A stretch of 64,000 nucleotides of DNA from Sphingobacterium faecium (GTDB taxonomy: Bacteria > Bacteroidota > Bacteroidia > Sphingobacteriales > Sphingobacteriaceae): assembly GCF_003054045.1 (NCBI RefSeq), contig NZ_QBKH01000011.1:43575-107574 (forward strand). The letters are read 5' to 3'. This document shows, one piece after another, positions 1 through 6,999 of the stretch (positions are counted from its first letter, which is position 1; each line of letters starts with the position of its first letter). The notes below the pieces were generated by a model. That model was not told the origin of the DNA, did not search any database, and saw only the letters and a list, made by a program, of their open reading frames with translations. Both the position numbers and the translations under genes were made by a program.

Positions 1-889
1 CTGTCCCATGCTGCAGATCTGCCGAGGATATACAATTTTTAATCTGGAGCTGCATTCCCTGTTGTGTTCTGATCCAACGGATGACAATCGGTTCTACCGG
101 ATCACAGGGACTATAAGCAATGGCATTTTCAATCCAGGTCATCATAGACAGCGTGGGCACAGATCTGTTCCACATTCCCCGATCTAGCAATTCATCCCCT
201 TCGACCATAAAACTGCGGTCCGTGCTATAGGAAACCAATAGCATTGAGTAATGCCATTCCTCTTTCAAAGGAACCAAGACGGTAGGCTTAGCTATTTTAT
301 CGGTCACATACTGAAAGAAATCCAGGCTTTCGCTCTGAACAGATTTGGGCTGGACACGGACAATATTGTACAGCCGTCTCATAAAATGACCGGACAGCAA
401 TTGCACATCGGACATGCTGTGCAGCTGTGCCCGTACTTTTTTGGAGAGCAAATACGTATAGAAATGTGCCCAAGCAAAATAGTCGGCCGCCGAGATCACA
501 ACAAAGAAAAGCAGACCACTACTAATACGGGAAAGCAGCTCGGTTCGATGTTCTGGTTTCCAGTCGCTGGTAAATCCGTTGAAAAACAGCGGTACCAGGT
601 CATAATAATAGTACTTGACACACCTATAGGTCATCCCCACGCACAGCAAAAGCAACAAGCACCATATAAACCAAAACCTACCCTTTGTAAACGCCATGCG
701 GTAACAGGCATAAAGTGCGCAAAAGAAGAGCATAAAAGGCAGTACATAGACGGTAAAAGTCAGTGGCGTAAAAAGATGGAGCTTACCGAAATTGACAATC
801 GTCAGGCCCAGTAATAAGATTAACAGACTGATAGCCATACGCTTCAAAAGACTATGCTGGATTGATGTTAGGATTGATTGCATATTCAT
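1..889 (-). CDS. LytS-like membrane sensor kinase, partial (runs off left edge)
   Basis: Reading the minus strand from an ATG at 889 gives an uninterrupted frame to base 1, so the C-terminus lies outside the window. The N-terminus has several hydrophobic segments (residues about 18-35, 40-60, 72-90, 118-140), then a cytoplasmic region. The stretch LLSGHFMRRLYNI sits where LytS/His_kinase (PF06580) proteins have NPHFLFNSLN, and MTWIENAIAYSP matches their VENAIKHG N-box. The phospho-acceptor region is therefore degenerate, and the protein may be an atypical or inactive LytS relative. It lies 30 bp downstream of the acyltransferase gene on the same strand, so they are probably co-transcribed. 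Family assignment is from motif shape only. Confidence 0.6.
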   Translation of the reverse strand, partial: MNMQSILTSIQHSLLKRMAISLLILLLGLTIVNFGKLHLFTPLTFTVYVLPFMLFFCALYACYRMAFTKGRFWFIWCLLLLLCVGMTYRCVKYYYYDLVPLFFNGFTSDWKPEHRTELLSRISSGLLFFVVISAADYFAWAHFYTYLLSKKVRAQLHSMSDVQLLSGHFMRRLYNIVRVQPKSVQSESLDFFQYVTDKIAKPTVLVPLKEEWHYSMLLVSYSTDRSFMVEGDELLDRGMWNRSVPTLSMMTWIENAIAYSPCDPVEPIVIRWIRTQQGMQLQIKNCISSADLQHGT

Positions 890-918
890 TCTATAAATGG
901 TTAACTCAAACATAATAA

Positions 919-1848
919 TTAACTATCAGTAAAACAAAAAGCTACTTCAAAAAATTGCCTGTTCTTTACGTCAAATAAATATTTTTTACGGTTATATTCG
1001 AACGGTGCCAACCAGCTTCCCTTTGCAGTAATACCTTTCTTTCCTAGTGCATCCTGTCCATTATACTGATGTATAAAAGCCCAGTTTTCCCAATAGATCC
1101 ATCCTTGCTGCATCATCTGGTGAAATGCCATCTGCAGTGCGGAAAATGCGCCCATCATGAGTTCTTCTCCCTGTCCTTTCGCAGTCTCCATAATTTTCAT
1201 AAAAGGTGCTATTTGCCATTGGACAGCGTTATTTGCCCGCTTCATAAAAGTGCAGTATACCGGAATTCCGAAACGGCACGCCAGTTTAAAAATATTGGTC
1301 CGCCAGTAGAAGAAGTGGCTTCCAAAAGGAACAGCCAGCTTTTGTCCACCGATACCCTTCTTCTCTTTTCCCACCCCTTCGTCGGCATCCATAAACATCA
1401 ACACCAAGCGTTTATGTTGAATAGCCCGCAGGATATGTCGGAGTGAGTTTGCCTCATTTGCATCAATACATTCCAGTTGATTTTGTAACATTCCGGCATC
1501 TTCGAGTTCCGATCGGTAATAGTTGAGCTCTCGTTCCAATACAGCCCCAGATACCAGTAAGGTGACCTGATAACCCATTTGCACCAGCAATTTGGGCAAC
1601 AGGCGGTATGGACCATAGTGAAAGGTGATCAAGATCCCAGTGATTTCAGCCCGCTCAACACCGGCCTTATTCAATTGACGCAACCTTTTTAAAGGTAATT
1701 CACGGTAAAGTGTTTCAAAATTATCCCGATTGTTGATCCAAGTGGTATAATGCTCCCATAAGATGGAGACCGGTTTGTCCTGAAAAAACTGCTGGACATT
1801 TGCCAGCCACATCAACCGGTGTAGATTTTGTTTTTCTTGTACTTTCAT
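919..1848 (-). CDS. LPLAT/HtrB-like acyltransferase family protein
   Basis: 309 residues. The stretch ITFHYGPYRLLPKLLVQMGY resembles the catalytic HxxxxD-type block of lysophospholipid/lauroyl acyltransferases (LpxL/HtrB), where a His lies just after a hydrophobic strand. The later segments MDADEGVG, LAVPFGSHFFYWRTN and FGIPVYCTFMKR match the DQ, VPFFG and GAPVVP blocks of that superfamily. The canonical Asp four residues after His is not obvious (HYGPY), so activity is uncertain. It follows a 41-residue peptide gene with a strong hairpin between them and precedes a LytS-like gene. I infer a role in modifying that peptide or an associated lipid, but the sequence does not prove it. Confidence 0.55.
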   Translation of the reverse strand: MKVQEKQNLHRLMWLANVQQFFQDKPVSILWEHYTTWINNRDNFETLYRELPLKRLRQLNKAGVERAEITGILITFHYGPYRLLPKLLVQMGYQVTLLVSGAVLERELNYYRSELEDAGMLQNQLECIDANEANSLRHILRAIQHKRLVLMFMDADEGVGKEKKGIGGQKLAVPFGSHFFYWRTNIFKLACRFGIPVYCTFMKRANNAVQWQIAPFMKIMETAKGQGEELMMGAFSALQMAFHQMMQQGWIYWENWAFIHQYNGQDALGKKGITAKGSWLAPFEYNRKKYLFDVKNRQFFEVAFCFTDS

Positions 1849-1881
1849 ATCGTTTACAGCATATGGATAGCATCATTCAAA

Positions 1882-1913
1882 GAACCAGAGAGAAGGCAGC
1901 TTCTCTCTGGTTC
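1882..1913 (-). terminator. 14-bp perfect hairpin between peptide gene and acyltransferase gene
   Basis: Arms GAACCAGAGAGAAG (1882-1895) and its exact complement (1900-1913) with a 4-nt loop. On the minus strand it lies 20 bp after the peptide stop codon and 34 bp before the acyltransferase start, and is followed by only a short T-run. A strong stem with a weak U-tract between a short peptide gene and the next gene suggests an attenuator giving more precursor than enzyme mRNA. It could also protect the 3' end of a processed message. Confidence 0.6.
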
Positions 1914-1933
1914 GGGAAAAGCATTTCTCCTAA

Positions 1934-2059
1934 CTAAAATGAAGAAGGCCAGCACTTGCCGTTACCTAAATCAATTAGTGGAGTATCTTCAGTAAAAAGC
2001 TCAAAGATTGAACTTCCTTCAAAGACTACCGGCTCGATTTTTTGAATTTCGATTTCCAT
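1934..2059 (-). CDS. 41-residue peptide, possible modified-peptide precursor
   Basis: The frame runs from an ATG at 2059 to a TAG at 1934-1936. The product has an acidic, hydrophobic N-terminal part (MEIEIQKIEPVVFEG) and a distinct C-terminus, LGNGKCWPSSF, with one Cys and one Trp. Small size, a leader-like acidic half, a polar C-terminal tail, a strong hairpin immediately downstream and a following acyltransferase-like gene all fit a ribosomal peptide precursor. I do not recognise the family, and no double-glycine or signal peptidase site is evident. It could instead be a small regulator or chance ORF. Confidence 0.5.
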   Translation of the reverse strand: MEIEIQKIEPVVFEGSSIFELFTEDTPLIDLGNGKCWPSSF

Positions 2060-2225
2060 AATCGTCTATTTCGTTTACGACCTATAACCATCCGGGTCAG
2101 GTCAATCCCGTTGCCTTAATGAGGCAGTTATTTCTCCTTTTTGCTGGCCAGCAGAACAAATATGAAAGTTGCTTTCTAAATAAAAAATAATTGGGAAATA
2201 TTGCTTTATCGAGGGATAAAACGAC

Positions 2226-2290
2226 ATTTCATCCAAATACCCTCGCTAAATGTTTGGATTCATCCCTCTATCAAGGTGATTCGTCCCTAC
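2226..2290. promoter_or_regulatory. Repeated ATTC(A/G)TCCC sites, possible LytTR-type operator
   Basis: GATTCATCCCT (2257-2267) and GATTCGTCCCT (2278-2288) are direct repeats exactly 21 bp apart. A weaker TTCATCC sits 31 bp upstream (2228-2234), and an inverted ATCCCTC lies near 2211-2217. Direct repeats two helical turns apart are the usual layout for LytTR response regulators, and a LytS-like sensor is encoded at the left edge. The sites lie between the divergent peptide gene and the Crp/Fnr-like gene. Assignment to a LytTR protein is inference. Confidence 0.4.
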
Positions 2291-2354
2291 ATATGCCTTT
2301 ATTTCCCAAGAATTGATTTTGCAAACATCGTTTAATAAATTGTAGGTCTATTTT

Positions 2355-2924
2355 ATGCTCAGTACCAGCCAATACTTAATTATGAAGAAAAGTAAGGAAG
2401 AGATTTTAGCCAGTTTTTTAATAGACATCCATGCAGAATGGGTATCTGCCATACCTGAACTAACGGATGCATTAGAGGAGATCCGCTTTGTTAAGGGCGA
2501 GTACCTGACCAACAACTGGGGAGAGCTCTATCTTATAGCCGAGGGTTTATTTGGAAAGTATGAAAAGACCTGTCCGGTAAGGTATGCCATTAATGGCGAA
2601 TCGCTGATGATACCCTACCACAGGCATGACTATCAGTTTATCGCACTCAGTGACTGCAGGACCTTCATGACCACACGGAAAGAGTTATATATGATAAATG
2701 CGAAAAACCCAAAGCTTTTCCCGATCTACGCCAGCCTGATGGACAAACAGCAACAGTATCTGGATTATCGGGCAAAGTTGCTCTCATTGCCCAATCCTGA
2801 TAAGTATGATTTTGTCTTTGACAAATATCCGGATATACGCGAATTTATAAAACATAAAGAATTAGCCCAGTTTATGGGGATCAGTGAAGAGTTGCTTCGT
2901 CGACTTATACGCGAAAGAGAATAG
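2355..2924 (+). CDS. Crp/Fnr-like transcription regulator (cyclic-nucleotide-binding-like fold)
   Basis: 189 residues. The central part (FVKGEYLTN, LYLIAEGLF, IALSDCRTFMTTRKEL) has the beta-roll pattern of Bacteroidota Crp/Fnr-like sensors. The C-terminus (AQFMGISEELLRRLIRERE) looks like a compact helix-turn-helix: 'LAqfmGIS-eLLrRl'. The protein is short for the family, so the DNA-binding domain is abbreviated. Two starts are possible, at 2355 or at an ATG at 2382 beginning MKKSKEEIL; the second gives a more typical N-terminus. It is followed by a strong palindrome and then the MauE-like gene. No cyclic-nucleotide-binding residues can be asserted. Confidence 0.5.
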   Translation: MLSTSQYLIMKKSKEEILASFLIDIHAEWVSAIPELTDALEEIRFVKGEYLTNNWGELYLIAEGLFGKYEKTCPVRYAINGESLMIPYHRHDYQFIALSDCRTFMTTRKELYMINAKNPKLFPIYASLMDKQQQYLDYRAKLLSLPNPDKYDFVFDKYPDIREFIKHKELAQFMGISEELLRRLIRERE

Positions 2925-2931
2925 GCATTTT

Positions 2932-2980
2932 CCCAATAATTTGGGTTTTTATGCCCAATAATTTGGGCATAAAAACCCAA
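2932..2980. terminator. Nested palindromes with an 18-bp perfect stem
   Basis: Bases 2941-2958 pair perfectly with 2963-2980 around a TAAT loop. An overlapping 14-bp palindrome (CCCAATAATTTGGG, 2932-2945) repeats the inner motif. It starts 8 bp after the stop codon of the regulator gene, so termination is the simplest role. There is no T-tract after the stem, and the duplicated motif would also suit a dimeric DNA-binding protein or an alternative RNA fold. Confidence 0.55.
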
Positions 2981-3261
2981 AACATAGTGTCCAAATTCCC
3001 AAAATATAACAAAAAATGCTGTTGAAATTTGTAATAGCAGGTCGGATGAAAGAGATCATTACCATCCAACTTAAAAGAAGAAAGAAACCGTGAAAGTATC
3101 ATTTTTTCCGATCTGCTCACTAAAAAACAAATTTATGAAACAGTACAAGAAAAAATTTGCGCCCTTCCCCATATGCGGGTGAGACCCGCAAACAGGAAAT
3201 CAGTTGACGGCAGTTGACTATTCCGTTGCATGGATAGAAGAAACATTCACAACGCAAAAAC

Positions 3262-3783
3262 ATGGAACATATCATCAACAACAAGGGCAACAAGATACAC
3301 CCGGCAACATCCACAAAAAACGGTAGTTTAATCCGTCGGAGTGCACATTGGATCAAACCTCGCATACCTACTTTGATTATTTATGGCTATGCTTTTTTAT
3401 ATTTCTATACAGGAATTGCGAAGCTGCAAATTATCGCTGAATTTATTCGGGGAAACAGCAAGATCCCCTATTTAGGTAAATATGCTGAACTGATCGGCTG
3501 GGGCATTCCCATCTTGGAAATCCTGCTGGCTGTATTATTGATTGTCCCGGTAAACAAGATAAAGCGTTTTGCCCTACATGCATCTACTTTTTTGATGGGC
3601 ATATTCGCACTTTATATGACCTTAATGGTCGCTTTTGTTGAAAAAAAACTCTGTAATTGCGGAGGTGTGATCGAATCCATGGGCTGGAAAACACACATTA
3701 TCTTTAATGTGGTCTGGTTTATCGCCGGAATCTACGCCCTAAAAAAAAACAAAAATTATAAACAATTAAAACTAAAGGTATGA
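3262..3783 (+). CDS. MauE/DoxX-like integral membrane protein
   Basis: 173 residues with about four transmembrane helices (near 38-58, 78-98, 105-125, 146-165). IYGYAFLYFYTGIAKL is the typical first-helix signature of the MauE/DoxX redox-associated family, and the pair CNCGG near residue 131 is consistent with a thiol role. In Bacteroidota such proteins commonly sit beside TlpA-like thioredoxins and SusC/SusD genes, as here. The reading frame overlaps the next gene by 4 bp (ATGA), indicating translational coupling. The substrate is unknown. Confidence 0.7.
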   Translation: MEHIINNKGNKIHPATSTKNGSLIRRSAHWIKPRIPTLIIYGYAFLYFYTGIAKLQIIAEFIRGNSKIPYLGKYAELIGWGIPILEILLAVLLIVPVNKIKRFALHASTFLMGIFALYMTLMVAFVEKKLCNCGGVIESMGWKTHIIFNVVWFIAGIYALKKNKNYKQLKLKV

Positions 3784-4121
3784 AAACCTCATTAAAAAAT
3801 TTCACAAAAGTGCTACTTGGAGTAGCTGTATTAGGCGGTGCGGCAATGACGCAATCATTTACACAAAAACCAAAAGCTGATAAAAAGTTAGCGGGGGTTC
3901 ATCGTTTTTATAATAAAACCGGAATTCCTTCAACTAATCCTGCTGATTTCATTTATCAAGATGAGGAAAACCTGTTATGTCAGGAAAATCAGGAAAAAGA
4001 TTGTTCTGCAGAATGGAATCTTGGTACTGCAAATCCTGTAGTCGGTCAAGCGCCACCTTCGACAGCCACTATAGTCCCCAATAGTGCAGAAAAAGGCGAA
4101 TATCAAGAACCTATGAACTAG
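3780..4121 (+). CDS. Small exported protein resembling DUF6520
   Basis: 113 residues: a Lys-rich start, a hydrophobic segment (residues 10-27, VLLGVAVLGGAAMTQSF) that can be a signal peptide or membrane anchor, then a polar, Cys- and Pro-containing tail ending EYQEPMN. Length, layout and coupling to a MauE-like gene match the DUF6520 proteins of Bacteroidota. The function of that family is not known to me. The gene starts inside the last codon of the MauE-like gene and is followed by a bidirectional terminator. Confidence 0.6.
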   Translation: MKTSLKNFTKVLLGVAVLGGAAMTQSFTQKPKADKKLAGVHRFYNKTGIPSTNPADFIYQDEENLLCQENQEKDCSAEWNLGTANPVVGQAPPSTATIVPNSAEKGEYQEPMN

Positions 4122-4125
4122 GTTG

Positions 4126-4156
4126 CAAAAGCCGGAAATAATACTTCCGGCTTTTG
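4126..4156. terminator. Bidirectional intrinsic terminator
   Basis: CAAAAGCCGGAA (4126-4137) pairs with TTCCGGCTTTTG (4145-4156) around a 7-nt loop. It sits between two convergent genes ending at 4121 and 4159. A-rich and T-rich shoulders let it serve both strands. Confidence 0.8.
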
Positions 4157-4158
4157 TA

Positions 4159-5631
4159 TTAATGAATCAAACTTTTCTCTATGGTTTTTATCAGTGTTTC
4201 GGCACTGGAACTAGCTATTCCTAAATTGACATTATCCGAAGTCTCAATAAGACCATTCTTTCCCATCAAAATTGGAAAAGGATACCCATTTATTCTAAGG
4301 TTTTTTATAAGAACATGATTATTACCTTCTCCGTTGGTATATAGTTTCAAACTATGTTCAGAATTATATTTTTCAGATTCGACCGACCTCCTCCAAACTT
4401 CGAAATTTTTATCGATACTTACACTCACAAAAACAACATCTTCATTTTTCCTAAAATGTTCTTCAGCTTTTGAAACCTTGTTTTTAAAATAAGTAACACA
4501 ATTTCCACAACCTGTATAATAAAAATCAAAGAAAACTACTTTACCCAATAGATCATTTTTTGTCCACTGTTTACCTTTTAAATCTGTTAATTCAAAATCT
4601 GGAAAAGGCATCCCCGCCCCAATTGCCCTCATTTCTTCCAACTTAGCCAACCTCATCGGTGACTTTGTTATTGAAATCATCCAATTCAAAATATTCAATC
4701 TGTCAGCTCCTTTTACTTGATAAAATGTCCTGGATAGATAAGCATAAGCCATTTTTTCTAAAGATTCGCCTTTAAAGTCAGTTTGCAACTTATGTAACTG
4801 ATATTCTACTTTGTTCTCCTCTGAAAATGTTGCCTCTAATTTTGAATAAAGTAAATAAAAAAGCATATAGTCTGTCGATAGCTTCATGTTTCCCAGAACT
4901 GCACCATTCACATAATTAGATTTAAATTGATTGAAAACATCTTTAATCGCTCTTGTTCGCTCTAGATCATTTGATACAAAAGAAAGTATTAATGGCTTCA
5001 AAAAATAAGCAGTATATATTTTATAAAACATATTGGTGAGCATCCATTTTTTACAATTACTATCGAAACCAGTTTCATTAATCAACCTTCCAACTTCAAT
5101 ATTCATATCAACAGCTCGATCATAACCAAATGATCGAGCAAAATCACTGGTAAAATAATCAAGTGTTGTTGGATAGTTTGGATAAGTAATTCTATTTCCA
5201 ACTATTCCATCTAGTTTATATTGCAATTCATATAGGGCCGACCCACGTCCGTTAATGGAAATACGATCAAAATTACGCTTTGAATCATTATCCTCAATAA
5301 CAATACTGTCGGTATTATTCACAAACCAATTTGCAATTAAACCATATCTAGTTCCTCTCGAATATAAATTAACGGTTAATATAAAATTATTAGGTACTTG
5401 GTCCAGTTTGATGGTTCCCACTCCGCCCTCAAGTGGAAAAATATTTCCATTAATCAGTTCTGTTTCATTTTTTAATACATCGGCATGTTCATCCAGATGC
5501 TGCACAGTAACCACTGCCTTGTCGTATGAATCAAATCCTTTCAATTGAATCGTAAAATTTGATTTGTTCTGTGCTTCAAGTAATAAAGTGCGACAAAGTA
5601 TTATAAATAAAATTATTATCTTTTTTCGCAT
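4159..5631 (-). CDS. TlpA-like thioredoxin-domain protein, exported
   Basis: About 490 residues. I prefer the ATG at 5631, which opens MRKKIIILFIILCRTLLLEAQ, a signal peptide, and leaves a 1-bp gap after the upstream SusD gene; an upstream in-frame ATG at 5658 would overlap it. A long N-terminal domain (about 1-340) precedes a C-terminal AhpC/TSA-type thioredoxin fold starting at GMPFPDFELTDLKGK, with active site CGNC in FYYTGCGNC. This is the third gene of a SusC-SusD-TlpA operon, a common Bacteroidota arrangement. Likely periplasmic thiol-disulfide chemistry; the substrate is unknown. Confidence 0.85.
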   Translation of the reverse strand: MRKKIIILFIILCRTLLLEAQNKSNFTIQLKGFDSYDKAVVTVQHLDEHADVLKNETELINGNIFPLEGGVGTIKLDQVPNNFILTVNLYSRGTRYGLIANWFVNNTDSIVIEDNDSKRNFDRISINGRGSALYELQYKLDGIVGNRITYPNYPTTLDYFTSDFARSFGYDRAVDMNIEVGRLINETGFDSNCKKWMLTNMFYKIYTAYFLKPLILSFVSNDLERTRAIKDVFNQFKSNYVNGAVLGNMKLSTDYMLFYLLYSKLEATFSEENKVEYQLHKLQTDFKGESLEKMAYAYLSRTFYQVKGADRLNILNWMISITKSPMRLAKLEEMRAIGAGMPFPDFELTDLKGKQWTKNDLLGKVVFFDFYYTGCGNCVTYFKNKVSKAEEHFRKNEDVVFVSVSIDKNFEVWRRSVESEKYNSEHSLKLYTNGEGNNHVLIKNLRINGYPFPILMGKNGLIETSDNVNLGIASSSAETLIKTIEKSLIH

Positions 5632-5632
5632 A

Positions 5633-6988
5633 TTATCTTGGGTTTTGGGGCATTTCATTAATCAATAACTCTTTTTGCGGAATTGGAAGAGCATACTTAG
5701 GATCATTAGGCATTAAAGTAATCTCCACGCCGTTGATTTTCCTTTTCATAAAAACTTGCTGCTGCAAAGTTTTATTAAGCCGCTTGATATCGGACAGACG
5801 TAAACATCGGAACAATAGAGATTTACGCCTTTCTTCCAGAACAAGTGATAATGCATTATTTAGATCTTTAAAAACAACTTCGCTATATTGACCTACCTTC
5901 CAACGCGTTGACATGAATTTGTTAAACAAAATCATTGCATCATTCAATTGCTCGGTCCGTATCAAACATTCAATTGCATTGAGATATACCTCATCTAAAG
6001 CTAATCCTGCAAAACAATTTGCGACGCCAAAGTATCCACCTTTAAAACGAGGTAATCCAGCATTTAGACGAAAGAATAACTGCTTACGAAGATCATTTTC
6101 GGCATAAGAACGATAAAGTGTACTATCGATCACGTGATTAGTCTGAGACAGCACTGCTGGATTTGCGATATACACCGAAAATATCACCTCAGCATTAAAA
6201 CGGTCAAATGGAAATGAAGCCGCCGTATTTAATTTATTATAATCCAGCAATACATCATTATTGGATAAACAAAGCTTCGCATAATGTAGAGCGCTACTAT
6301 AATCCGACATAAGAAGATAGACCCTCGAGAGCATAGCCCATACCGCCATTCTTGATGGTCTCATTTTATTAATTGCTGTGACCGGCAACAATGACTCCGC
6401 ATCTTTTAAATCGTTGACGACGTGATCATAACTAGCCTTCACTGAGCTACGGACCATTTTATCATTGACATTTCCAGAACTTTTGATCGGAATACCTAAA
6501 AGATCATTCTCACTGTACGCTTGACAGAATTCAGATAATAGCGCATTATGGTAAAATGCACGATAGAATAACGCGCTACCTTTTACATTATCCCAACCTT
6601 CGGGATCAGTCATTCTATTGACCTTGTTAACTCCCTCGTTTATGATATTTATCTGCAGTAATTTCTCGTAAGCATCGTGCCAGCTGGCACTTCCTTGTCC
6701 TTCATAAAAATCATTTCCACCTTTTGCCCATGAATAGATGTTGCGTGCCGCAACTGTACTCAGTGCATTGTATGTAGCATCAGTAAGATATAGGTTGTCT
6801 GCTGTAACTTCCATGTTTCCAAAAGAACTAGATCGATTGAATTCAGAAACATTGTCTAACCAAGCCTGAAGGTCTTTAACACTCGTAGGCACAACCAATG
6901 ACTGATCTGGTTTTACCTCGAGCCATGAACTCGAACAACTTATTGTTGTGCATAAAAGGACTGCTGTTATAGCATATATTATTTTCAT
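5633..6988 (-). CDS. SusD/RagB family nutrient-binding outer-membrane lipoprotein
   Basis: 451 residues. The lipoprotein signal (AVLLCTTISCSS, lipobox Cys near residue 18) is followed by the SusD-typical WLEVKPDQSLVVPTSVKDLQAWLDN, as in SusD-like_3 (PF14322). The C-terminal half has the ECLIRTEQLNDAMILFNKF and LVLEERRKSLLFRCLR pieces typical of the SusD superfamily. SusD proteins form the lid on SusC transporters and bind glycans or peptides. It lies 11 bp downstream of the SusC gene and 1 bp before the TlpA-like gene. Shorter than many SusD proteins (about 500-550). The ligand is not deducible. Confidence 0.9.
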   Translation of the reverse strand: MKIIYAITAVLLCTTISCSSSWLEVKPDQSLVVPTSVKDLQAWLDNVSEFNRSSSFGNMEVTADNLYLTDATYNALSTVAARNIYSWAKGGNDFYEGQGSASWHDAYEKLLQINIINEGVNKVNRMTDPEGWDNVKGSALFYRAFYHNALLSEFCQAYSENDLLGIPIKSSGNVNDKMVRSSVKASYDHVVNDLKDAESLLPVTAINKMRPSRMAVWAMLSRVYLLMSDYSSALHYAKLCLSNNDVLLDYNKLNTAASFPFDRFNAEVIFSVYIANPAVLSQTNHVIDSTLYRSYAENDLRKQLFFRLNAGLPRFKGGYFGVANCFAGLALDEVYLNAIECLIRTEQLNDAMILFNKFMSTRWKVGQYSEVVFKDLNNALSLVLEERRKSLLFRCLRLSDIKRLNKTLQQQVFMKRKINGVEITLMPNDPKYALPIPQKELLINEMPQNPR

Positions 6989-6999
6989 ATCATCTATAT

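Noticed and set aside
251..814. Plus-strand frame of 187 codons
   Set aside because: The minus strand carries a continuous frame with membrane helices and LytS-type motifs across the whole interval; the plus-strand frame has no recognisable features.
3135..3182. 15-codon peptide MKQYKKKFAPFPICG before the MauE-like gene
   Set aside because: Too short, no neighbour that would act on it, and no other support.
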